The position numbers were made by a program, and so were the translations under genes. Shown piece after piece: positions 1 to 5,365 of a stretch of 5,365 nucleotides of DNA (position 1 is its first letter; every line of letters begins with the position of its first letter). The notes under the pieces were generated by a model that worked only from the letters and a program-made list of their open reading frames with translations, was not told the DNA's origin and ran no database searches. The stretch is taken from positions 1 to 5,365 of the forward strand of contig CALKKA010000134.1 in assembly GCA_937995495.1 (NCBI GenBank), given 5' to 3'. The stretch comes from an uncultured Phycisphaerae bacterium. GTDB lineage: Bacteria; Planctomycetota; Phycisphaerae; Sedimentisphaerales; Anaerohalosphaeraceae.

Positions 1-1
1 C

Positions 2-340
2 GGCGACTATTCGCTGATGTCCCAGGTTTTTATCAATCTGCTGGATAATGCGATCAAGTATCGCCATCCCGACCGCAAAACAATCATCAAGATGGGCGGC
101 TCCGTGCAGGATGAGATGGTCGAATACACCATCTCCGATAACGGGATCGGCATTGAACTGGATCAGCAGGATAAAGTGTTTGACCTGTTTCACCAGCTCC
201 ACAGTAAACCGGACGCCAAGGGCCAGGGACTGGGCCTGACGATCGTGCGGCGTATTATGGACCGGCAGCAGGGCAGCGTAGACATCGACTCGACCCCTGA
301 CGAAGGCACCACGATTTTTGTGCGTCTGCCCAGGGCGTAG
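2..340 (+). CDS. Sensor histidine kinase, C-terminal HATPase domain (5' truncated)
   Basis: This is the last 112 residues of a sensor histidine kinase; the frame is open through the left edge, so the start and the sensor and phosphoacceptor His domains lie outside. The visible part is a nearly complete HATPase_c (GHKL) ATP-binding domain. Counting from the first full codon, it shows the N-box LLDNAIKY (Asn16), the G1 box DNGIGI (46-51), the F-box VFDLFHQLH (59-67) and the G2 box GQGLGL (74-79). It ends with the usual final strands (TTIFVRLP) and a TAG stop. Known of the family: this domain binds ATP and phosphorylates a His in the preceding DHp domain, which then passes phosphate to a response regulator. 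The HQLHSK-GQGLGL spacing resembles bacteriophytochrome- and PAS-type kinases, but the input signal cannot be inferred. No response regulator follows, so its partner is upstream or elsewhere. The family call is firm; specificity is unknown. Confidence 0.93.
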   Translation, partial: GDYSLMSQVFINLLDNAIKYRHPDRKTIIKMGGSVQDEMVEYTISDNGIGIELDQQDKVFDLFHQLHSKPDAKGQGLGLTIVRRIMDRQQGSVDIDSTPDEGTTIFVRLPRA

Positions 341-479
341 CCTTTCGTTAAGCAGCCGTCTCTTTCCAACTTGAATATCTCGCTGAGACTGATTCGGCGC
401 TGGCTTCCCGGGTGCCGATGCTATATGCTAAGAGCCTCCGAACAGAGCCCTCTGAAATCATAGAAAGAAAAGGAAGATT

Positions 480-1055
480 ATGAAAGTGATCGGTATCAAT
501 GGAAGTCCTCGCAAAGGCGGTAATACGGAAACCATCATCCGAAAAACCTTTGAACCGTTAAAAGCGGCCGGCATCCAAACCGAACTGATCCAGATCGGCG
601 GCAAGGCAATTCGCGGCTGCACCGCCTGCGGCAAGTGTGCAGACATGCAAAACCGCACGTGCGTCATCACAAAAGACCCGGTCAACGAGATCATTCAAAA
701 AATGATCGAAGCCGACGGCATGATCTTGGGAAGCCCGACCTACTTCGCCGATGTCTCGGCCGAGATGAAGGCACTGATCGACCGTGCCGGATTTGTCTCG
801 TATACCAATGGCGGCCTCTATAAGCACAAGGTCGGTGCGGCCGTGGTCGCCGTTCGCCGCGGCGGGGCGACGCATGCCTTTGACACGATGAACCACTTCT
901 TCCAGATCAGCGGGATGTTTATTGTCGGCTCGACCTACTGGAATATGTGTTACGGTCTCGAACCCGGCGATGTCAACGGTGACGAAGAGGGCATGGCCAA
1001 CATGACCGATGTCGGCGAATCGATGGCTTTTTTGCTGAACAAATTGAAGGCCTGA
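480..1055 (+). CDS. Flavodoxin-fold NADPH-dependent FMN reductase / iron-sulfur flavoprotein-like
   Basis: A 191-residue cytoplasmic flavoprotein of the NADPH-dependent FMN reductase family, with no signal peptide. The N-terminus carries the FMN phosphate-binding loop GSPRKGGNT (residues 8-16) after the first beta strand. The second flavin-contacting segment, GSPTYFADVSAEMKALIDR, starts at residue 84. Between them is a Cys cluster: Cys47, Cys50, Cys53 and Cys61. The archaeal iron-sulfur flavoprotein Isf has a compact CX2CX2CX5C motif that binds a 4Fe-4S cluster; here the last spacing is seven residues, so cluster binding is possible but unproven. Members reduce flavins, quinones or other acceptors, or pass electrons from ferredoxin. 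The ATG start is supported by AAGGAAG just upstream. Length is normal for the family. The gene stands 139 bases after the kinase and is followed by a hairpin that may end the transcript. The physiological acceptor is not predictable. Confidence 0.9.
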   Translation: MKVIGINGSPRKGGNTETIIRKTFEPLKAAGIQTELIQIGGKAIRGCTACGKCADMQNRTCVITKDPVNEIIQKMIEADGMILGSPTYFADVSAEMKALIDRAGFVSYTNGGLYKHKVGAAVVAVRRGGATHAFDTMNHFFQISGMFIVGSTYWNMCYGLEPGDVNGDEEGMANMTDVGESMAFLLNKLKA

Positions 1056-1066
1056 GGTGTAGGGGT

Positions 1067-1095
1067 AACGCTTCTTGAGTAAAAAGAGGCGTTTT
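1067..1095 (+). terminator. Possible Rho-independent terminator after the flavoprotein gene
   Basis: AACGCTTCTT (1067-1076) pairs with AAGAGGCGTT (1084-1093) as a 10-bp stem with one G-T wobble and a 7-base loop, and a run of four T (1092-1095) overlaps the 3' side of the stem. It starts 12 bases after the flavoprotein stop codon. The T run is short and stem GC is only moderate, so termination may be partial, leaving some read-through into the dehydrogenase gene. Confidence 0.5.
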
Positions 1096-1117
1096 AAAGA
1101 ACCGATAATCCTTTATG

Positions 1118-1124
1118 AAGGGAG
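1118..1124 (+). promoter_or_regulatory. Ribosome binding site fixing the dehydrogenase start
   Basis: AAGGGAG lies five bases before the ATG at 1130. It overlaps an in-frame upstream ATG at 1115, which has no Shine-Dalgarno sequence of its own, so the start at 1130 (protein beginning MFKAYAAHE) is preferred over the one at 1115. Confidence 0.75.
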
Positions 1125-1129
1125 AAACA

Positions 1130-2131
1130 ATGTTTAAAGCATACGCCGCACACGAACCCAAGGGCCGCCTGGAGCCCTTTGAGTACGATCCCGGACAGTT
1201 AGGGGTTGACGAGGTCGAAATGGATGTCCACTATTGCGGGATCTGCCACAGCGACCTGAGCATGATCAACAACGACTGGCAGTTCACCAGATACCCGATC
1301 GTTCCCGGCCACGAGGTCGTGGGGACGGTCGCCGCGGTGGGCGACCAGGTCAGTCATGTCAAGCCCGGGGATGCGGTCGGTCTGGGCTGGCATGCCGGTT
1401 ATTGTATGACCTGCCCGTCCTGTTTGTCGGGCGATCACAACCTGTGTACTAAGGCTCAGGCGACCATTGCCGGTCATCACGGCGCTTTCGCGGATAAGGT
1501 TCGCGCCCGGTGTGCCAGTGTGGTCAAACTCCCCCGGGGCATTGACCTCGAAAGCACCGGCCCACTCTTTTGCGGCGGCGTTACGGTCTTTAATCCGCTG
1601 GTTCAATTCGACATCAAGCCGACCGCCAAGGTCGGTGTCATCGGCATCGGTGGCCTGGGTCACTTGGCGCTTCAGTTTTCAAACGCCTGGGGCTGCGAGG
1701 TCACCGCGTTCACCTCCACCGAGGCAAAAATGGCCGAAGCCAAACAGATGGGTGCTCATTGCACGATTGATTCCCATGACAAATCTAAGATCAAATCGGT
1801 AGCAGGGAAATTTGACCTGATCATGTCTACGGTCAATGTCAAGCTGGATTGGAATGGATATGTTGAGACGCTGCGTCAGAAGGGCCGGCTGCATTTTCTG
1901 GGTGTACAGCCGGACCCGCTGAGCATTGGCATGGTGCCGATGCTCTTTAAGCAGCTGTCGATCTCATCCTCTCTTGTCGGCAGCCCCGGCACGATCGCAA
2001 CGATGCTGGACTTTGCGGTTCAACATGACATCAAGCCCGTCATCGAAAAATTCCCCATGGCGCAGGTCAATGAAGCATTCGACCACTTAAAGAGCGGCAA
2101 GGCCCGATACCGCATCGTGCTGTGTAACTAA
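1130..2131 (+). CDS. Zinc-dependent alcohol/aldehyde dehydrogenase (cinnamyl-alcohol dehydrogenase/YahK-like)
   Basis: A 333-residue medium-chain, zinc-dependent dehydrogenase that likely interconverts aldehydes and primary alcohols in the cytoplasm. Catalytic zinc ligands are visible: Cys39 in CGICHSD (36-42), His61-Glu62 in PGHE, and Cys148 in LFCGGVTVF. Four structural-zinc cysteines are at 92, 95, 98 and 106 (CX2CX2CX7C). The Rossmann fold has GIGGLG (172-177), and the next strand ends in FTST rather than an acidic residue. That is the pattern of NADP(H)-preferring YahK and cinnamyl-alcohol dehydrogenases. Family members such as E. coli YahK reduce a broad range of aldehydes with NADPH, which suggests aldehyde detoxification here. 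All expected residues are present and the protein is slightly short, within the family range. The start at 1130 follows AAGGGAG. The peroxiredoxin gene begins 24 bases after its stop, so the two probably form an operon. The natural substrate cannot be read from sequence. Confidence 0.94.
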   Translation: MFKAYAAHEPKGRLEPFEYDPGQLGVDEVEMDVHYCGICHSDLSMINNDWQFTRYPIVPGHEVVGTVAAVGDQVSHVKPGDAVGLGWHAGYCMTCPSCLSGDHNLCTKAQATIAGHHGAFADKVRARCASVVKLPRGIDLESTGPLFCGGVTVFNPLVQFDIKPTAKVGVIGIGGLGHLALQFSNAWGCEVTAFTSTEAKMAEAKQMGAHCTIDSHDKSKIKSVAGKFDLIMSTVNVKLDWNGYVETLRQKGRLHFLGVQPDPLSIGMVPMLFKQLSISSSLVGSPGTIATMLDFAVQHDIKPVIEKFPMAQVNEAFDHLKSGKARYRIVLCN

Positions 2132-2142
2132 GCCGGATACGG

Positions 2143-2149
2143 AAAGGAA
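2143..2149 (+). promoter_or_regulatory. Ribosome binding site supporting a TTG start
   Basis: AAAGGAA ends six bases before TTG at 2156. The next in-frame ATG (2183-2185) would remove the SLKEQL opening typical of this peroxiredoxin-like family, and it has no comparable Shine-Dalgarno sequence. Confidence 0.65.
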
Positions 2150-2155
2150 TCGCCG

Positions 2156-2797
2156 TTGAGTTTGAAAGAGCAATTGGTTCAGATGCATCAGGACATCACC
2201 GCGAAGATCCCCGACCTGGCGGCTCAGTTCGATGCCGATACCCAATCCGCGGTTGACAAGGGCATTGGAACCGGCGGTCCCAATGCGGGCGATGCCGCGA
2301 CGGACTTCGAACTGCCCGATGCACGGGGAAAGACCGTGCGCCTGAGCGACCGGCTGGCCGACGGGCCGGTGGTGATTTCATTCTATCGCGGCGGGTGGTG
2401 CCCTTACTGCAATCTTGAACTGCACGCATTGCAGGAGCATCTGCCTCAGTTCGAACAATTGGGTGCGTCGCTGGTTGCCATCAGCCCGCAGGTGCCCGAT
2501 GAATCCTTGAACACCGCAGAGAAAAACGAACTTACATTTAGCGTCCTGAGCGATGTGGGCAATGCCGTGGCTCGTCAGTATGGATTGGTCTTTGCGGTCT
2601 CTGAGTCTCTGCGACAGGCCTATGTCGATGTGGGTGCCGACCTGCCCAGGTTTAACGGCGATGACACCTTCGAGCTGCCCGTCCCGGGAACATTTGTTGT
2701 CGACCGTGACGGCACCATCATAGCCGCCTTTGTCAACGCCGACTACAAGCAGCGCATGGAACCGGCGGAGATAGTCAGGGTATTGTCCGAATTGTAA
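2156..2797 (+). CDS. Peroxiredoxin-like AhpC/TSA family protein (GGWCPYC type)
   Basis: A 213-residue thioredoxin-fold protein of the AhpC/TSA (peroxiredoxin-like) superfamily, cytoplasmic, with no signal peptide. An N-terminal helical segment (1-45) precedes the domain, which starts near GDAATDFELPDARGK (45-59). The active site is FYRGGWCPYC (76-85), giving a CXXC pair Cys82/Cys85; these are the only cysteines. Classical peroxiredoxins have PxxxTxxC at this place, whereas this subfamily keeps a thioredoxin-like CPYC. It may therefore be a peroxidase with an in-motif resolving Cys or a thiol-disulfide reductase. The C-terminal block DLPRFNGDDTFELPVPGTFV and the later FVNADYKQRMEP segment are typical of this subfamily. 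The start is TTG, preceded by AAAGGAA. It lies 24 bases behind the dehydrogenase and probably shares its transcript, fitting a joint oxidative or carbonyl stress role. Superfamily membership is certain; peroxidase activity is inferred. Confidence 0.92.
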   Translation: MSLKEQLVQMHQDITAKIPDLAAQFDADTQSAVDKGIGTGGPNAGDAATDFELPDARGKTVRLSDRLADGPVVISFYRGGWCPYCNLELHALQEHLPQFEQLGASLVAISPQVPDESLNTAEKNELTFSVLSDVGNAVARQYGLVFAVSESLRQAYVDVGADLPRFNGDDTFELPVPGTFVVDRDGTIIAAFVNADYKQRMEPAEIVRVLSEL

Positions 2798-2843
2798 TAC
2801 CATCCGCTTTTTCCAATCGCATCCGGTTTCCCGTGATTCAGAA

Positions 2844-2849
2844 TATAAT
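2844..2849 (+). promoter_or_regulatory. Candidate -10 element upstream of the sulfatase-like gene
   Basis: A perfect TATAAT occurs in the 129-base gap between the peroxiredoxin and the sulfatase-like gene, about 78 bases before the ATG. No good -35 hexamer sits 16-18 bases upstream and there is no extended -10 TG, so this is a weak promoter candidate in an AT-richer spacer. Confidence 0.3.
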
Positions 2850-2926
2850 GAACTGGAATAGTTGGGCTCATGTGCTAAAATGCTTGAGTAATACTGTGAG
2901 AATAAAAAAGGCATAGTTGGCGCAAA

Positions 2927-4306
2927 ATGGAAAACCAAAACACCGAAATCCTGCATACCCGGCGGGATGTTATCAAGTGGGGCCTTTGTGGACTGACGGG
3001 TGCGAGTCTGTCGTCCAGTCTCTTTCTGAGCGGCTGCTCTAGGACACCGTCTAAACGGCCGCACATCTTCCTGATCGTGGTTGACACCCTCAGACCGGAC
3101 CACCTTGGCTGCTACAATTATCCTCGACAGACATCGCCCAATGTCGATGCGTTTGCTGCGGAGAACCTGCTCTTCCAAAAATGTTTTTCACATGCGCCGG
3201 TGACGGCCCCGTCATGTTCCAGTTTCCTGACGGGATTTCTGCCGCATGAAACGACCATCCTGAACAATTCAACCCGCCTGCCCGAGGTGCCCTCGATTCC
3301 AAAGCTCATGAAAAAGGGCGGCTACAAAACCTACGGCGTGGTCAGCAACTATGTCCTCAGAAAAAAGATGGGGTTCGGCCAGGGCTTTGATGTGTATGAC
3401 GATCAGATGGACGATAAAGAAATCAATCGCGGCACGGTCGAGCGGGTCGCTGAGAAGACCACAGACAAAGCCATCGAGATGCTGGGCGGCCATTCGGAGG
3501 GGCCGTTGTTTATGTGGATCCACTACCAGGACCCGCATGGGCCGTATGTTCCTCCGGCACCCTACAACGAGCTCTTTGTCAACCCCGACCAATCGCCGCA
3601 CCCTCTGGAGATCGCCGACAAGGGCGGCATCCCACCGTATCAGAAACTCGGCGACCATACCGACTACCATTACTACCTCTCGCAATACGACGGTGAGATC
3701 CGCTATTACGATGACCAGTTCGGCCGCCTTTTGAGCTGGCTCAAAGAAAACGGAATGTACGAGGACAGCATGATTCTGTTTACATCCGACCATGGCGAGG
3801 CGATGGGAGAATACAATTACTTCTTCGCGCACGGCCACAATTTATCGAATAACCAGATCCATGTGCCGCTGATCCTGAAAGAGGCCGATGGGCTTGCCGG
3901 CACACGGCCCGACACTGTACAGCATCTGGACATCGTGCCGACCTTGCTGAGGGCAGGCGGTATTCCACCGGAGTTGCCGTATCGGGGGCGGGATTTAAGA
4001 ACGCAATACGCTATGCCTGCTTCGATCTGTTCGGAGCTCAATGTCGCCGGGGCGTCGCTGGTGCTTGGCCAGTACAAATTAATAATATACGGTCGCTCAA
4101 CGATGCTGTTTGATATCCAGAAAGATCCTCTGGAGCGGCAAAACCTTGCCTCCGATCCATCCCATAAGGGACGGATCGGTCAAATGGCCGATGAGTTATA
4201 CCGCCTCTATAAAAAGGAAGATTTCCTGAAGGTCGAAAAGCCCCTAAAGAAAGACATCCTCACCGAGGAGGAAAAAAAGAAGCTCAAGTCCCTGGGCTAT
4301 CTGTGA
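2927..4306 (+). CDS. Sulfatase/alkaline-phosphatase superfamily lipoprotein with non-canonical active site
   Basis: A 459-residue exported hydrolase of the sulfatase superfamily. The N-terminus has a twin-arginine-like motif TRRDVIK (11-17), a hydrophobic stretch, and a lipobox LSGC with Cys37, so it is likely a Tat-exported lipoprotein. The mature domain starts at RPHIFLIVVDTLRPDHLGCY, with metal ligand Asp53. Later come QDPHGPY (201-207, His204), TSDHGEAMGE (286-295, Asp288 and His289) and HGHN (302-305) before VPLIL, all in sulfatase order. The C-terminus ends LKSLGYL, as in many lipoprotein sulfatase-like proteins. The nucleophile region is APVTAPSCSSFLTG (90-103). Aligned to the sulfatase C/S-X-P-X-R signature, Thr93 replaces the Cys or Ser that becomes formylglycine and Cys97 replaces Arg. 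It may thus be a Thr-nucleophile phosphatase, phosphodiesterase or phosphotransferase rather than a sulfatase. The ATG has only a weak Shine-Dalgarno (AAAAGG about 15 bases upstream). Fold is firm; substrate unknown. Confidence 0.92.
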   Translation: MENQNTEILHTRRDVIKWGLCGLTGASLSSSLFLSGCSRTPSKRPHIFLIVVDTLRPDHLGCYNYPRQTSPNVDAFAAENLLFQKCFSHAPVTAPSCSSFLTGFLPHETTILNNSTRLPEVPSIPKLMKKGGYKTYGVVSNYVLRKKMGFGQGFDVYDDQMDDKEINRGTVERVAEKTTDKAIEMLGGHSEGPLFMWIHYQDPHGPYVPPAPYNELFVNPDQSPHPLEIADKGGIPPYQKLGDHTDYHYYLSQYDGEIRYYDDQFGRLLSWLKENGMYEDSMILFTSDHGEAMGEYNYFFAHGHNLSNNQIHVPLILKEADGLAGTRPDTVQHLDIVPTLLRAGGIPPELPYRGRDLRTQYAMPASICSELNVAGASLVLGQYKLIIYGRSTMLFDIQKDPLERQNLASDPSHKGRIGQMADELYRLYKKEDFLKVEKPLKKDILTEEEKKKLKSLGYL

Positions 4307-4326
4307 TAGATGACTGGACTTGACTT

Positions 4327-4345
4327 GCATCAGTGAGATGCTTTT
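4327..4345 (+). terminator. Weak terminator-like hairpin after the sulfatase-like gene
   Basis: GCATC (4327-4331) and GATGC (4337-4341) form a perfect 5-bp stem around a 5-base loop, followed at once by TTTT (4342-4345). It sits 20 bases after the stop codon. The stem is short for an efficient intrinsic terminator, so this is tentative. Confidence 0.35.
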
Positions 4346-4392
4346 CACGGTTAATTGAAACGAAGTATGCCTTTTTGCATGGAGAATCGATC

Positions 4393-5365
4393 ATGGCGAA
4401 GGTACTTATTATTGGAGCTGGCGGGGTCGGCAATGTGGTGGTTCATAAATGTGCGCAGGTGGCCGAAGTCTTCAGCGAGATCGTTCTGGCCAGCCGCACC
4501 AAAAGTAAATGCGATGCCATCGCGGCCAAACTCAACAAACCCATTACGACCGAGCAGGTCGATGCCGACGATGTCGACCAGATGGTGGCTTTAATCAAGA
4601 AACACACCCCCGATCTGGTGCTCAATGTCGCCTTACCATACCAGGACCTGCCCATCATGGATGCGTGTCTGGAAACGGGTGTCGATTATCTGGATACCGC
4701 CAACTACGAGCCCATCGACGAGGCCAAGTTCGAGTACAGCTGGCAGTGGAACTACCGCGATTCGTTTGAGGACGCCGGCATCATGGCGCTGCTGGGCAGC
4801 GGGTTCGACCCCGGCGTGACCAATGTGTTCTGTGCTTATGCACAAAAGCACTACTTTGACGAGATTCACCATATCGACATCGTCGACTGCAATGCCGGCG
4901 AGCACGGCCATCCGTTTGCGACCAACTTCAACCCCGAGATCAACATCCGCGAGATCACACAAAAGGGCAAGTACTGGCAAGACGGCGTCTGGAAAGAGAT
5001 CAAGCCGATGAGTGTCTCGAAAGATATCGACTTCCCGGAGATCGGTGTGCGAAAGGGATACCTGCTCTATCACGAGGAGGAAGAATCGCTCGTGGAAAAT
5101 ATCATCGGCCTCAAGCGCATCCGCTTCTGGATGACCTTTGGCGCCGCGTATATCAATCACCTGCAGGTGCTGCAGAACGTCGGCATGACCCGCATCGACC
5201 CGGTCGAGTTCCAGGGCCGGCAGATCGTCCCGCTGCAATTTTTGAAGGCCGTCCTGCCGGACCCGGGCAGTTTGGGGACCAACTACACCGGCAAGACCTG
5301 TATCGGCTGCATCTTTAACGGCGTCAAGGACGGCATAGAAAAAAACATGATGATCTACAATGTCT
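4393..5365 (+). CDS. Carboxynorspermidine dehydrogenase (carboxynorspermidine synthase), 3' truncated
   Basis: The first 324 residues of a saccharopine-dehydrogenase-family enzyme, open through the right edge; the family is about 400 residues, so roughly 75-90 are missing. It starts with a Rossmann dinucleotide loop, VLIIGAGGVGNVV (4-16), with LASRT at the end of the second strand, as in NADP-using members. Strong carboxynorspermidine dehydrogenase segments follow: LNVALPYQDLPIMDACLETG, VDYLDTANYEP, LLGSGFDPGVTNVFCAYAQK, ATNFNPEINIRE, RIRFWMTFG and IVPLQFLKAVLPDP. Known role: it condenses L-aspartate beta-semialdehyde with putrescine or 1,3-diaminopropane and reduces the imine with NADPH, giving carboxyspermidine or carboxynorspermidine, which a PLP decarboxylase (NspC) converts to the polyamine. 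This is the S-adenosylmethionine-independent route. The ATG is preceded by GGAG at an 8-base spacing. The partner decarboxylase is not visible and could lie just downstream. Saccharopine reductase is the alternative, but the motif match favours the polyamine enzyme. Confidence 0.93.
   Translation, partial: MAKVLIIGAGGVGNVVVHKCAQVAEVFSEIVLASRTKSKCDAIAAKLNKPITTEQVDADDVDQMVALIKKHTPDLVLNVALPYQDLPIMDACLETGVDYLDTANYEPIDEAKFEYSWQWNYRDSFEDAGIMALLGSGFDPGVTNVFCAYAQKHYFDEIHHIDIVDCNAGEHGHPFATNFNPEINIREITQKGKYWQDGVWKEIKPMSVSKDIDFPEIGVRKGYLLYHEEEESLVENIIGLKRIRFWMTFGAAYINHLQVLQNVGMTRIDPVEFQGRQIVPLQFLKAVLPDPGSLGTNYTGKTCIGCIFNGVKDGIEKNMMIYNV

Noticed and set aside
394..418. Inverted repeat TCGGCGCT/GGTGCCGA after the histidine kinase
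   Set aside because: The stem needs two G-T pairs and is not followed by a T run, so it does not qualify as a terminator; such short repeats are expected by chance.
341..479. Spacer between the kinase and flavoprotein genes, examined for a small gene, RNA or promoter
   Set aside because: No convincing open frame with a ribosome site, no well-spaced -35/-10 pair and no strong RNA fold were seen.
1075..1109. TTGAGT and GATAAT as a promoter for the dehydrogenase
   Set aside because: The spacing is 23 bases, well beyond the usual 16-18, and TTGAGT lies inside the hairpin.
2378..3178. Long antisense open frame of 266 codons on the - strand spanning the peroxiredoxin end, the spacer and the sulfatase-like start
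   Set aside because: It overlaps two well-supported genes, shows no recognisable domain, and is a by-product of their codon bias; there is no sign of a gene-specific start site.
3269..3838. Antisense open frame of 189 codons on the - strand
   Set aside because: It sits wholly within the sulfatase-like gene and has no family motif; its Val/Leu/Arg-rich make-up is that of a reverse-frame shadow.
4367..4380. ATGC-CTTTTT-GCAT mini hairpin before the polyamine gene
   Set aside because: The stem is only four base pairs and has no conserved riboswitch-like context; chance is the best explanation.
4633..5238. Antisense open frame of 201 codons on the - strand
   Set aside because: It lies entirely inside the strongly conserved carboxynorspermidine dehydrogenase gene, and its Asp/Val/Leu-rich product is the typical shadow of GAY/GTC-rich codons.

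Overview
The window is a compact, fully bacterial stretch with moderate-to-high GC. It holds six protein-coding genes, all on the + strand. The first is cut by the left edge and the last by the right edge. I see no tRNA, rRNA, CRISPR array, insertion sequence or phage gene. The gene mix suggests an environmental, probably anaerobic or microaerobic Gram-negative lineage: a four-cysteine FMN flavoprotein, a Tat-type lipoprotein of the sulfatase superfamily, and a carboxynorspermidine dehydrogenase. Planctomycetota or Desulfobacterota would fit, but no phylogenetic marker here settles it. Five of the six genes have a visible start; four of those have a recognisable Shine-Dalgarno sequence, and the sulfatase-like gene has only a weak one.

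Layout. 2-340: C-terminal ATP-binding end of a sensor histidine kinase. 480-1055: flavodoxin-fold FMN reductase with a clustered Cys motif, followed by a terminator-like hairpin at 1067-1095. 1130-2131: zinc-dependent, probably NADP-dependent alcohol/aldehyde dehydrogenase of the cinnamyl-alcohol dehydrogenase/YahK type. 2156-2797: peroxiredoxin-like protein with a GGWCPYC active site, starting at TTG only 24 bases after the dehydrogenase. 2927-4306: sulfatase/alkaline-phosphatase superfamily protein with a Tat plus lipobox signal and Thr where a true sulfatase has Cys or Ser. 4393-end: carboxynorspermidine dehydrogenase, 3' truncated.

Functionally, the flavoprotein, dehydrogenase and peroxiredoxin form a plausible redox/detoxification neighbourhood: nicotinamide-dependent reduction of quinones or other electrophiles, of aldehydes, and of peroxides. 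The dehydrogenase and peroxiredoxin are very likely co-transcribed. The sulfatase-like lipoprotein and the polyamine gene look like independent units.

The window is mostly ordinary chromosomal sequence and I do not see a convincing new multi-gene system. The most interesting single item is the non-canonical active site of the sulfatase-like lipoprotein.
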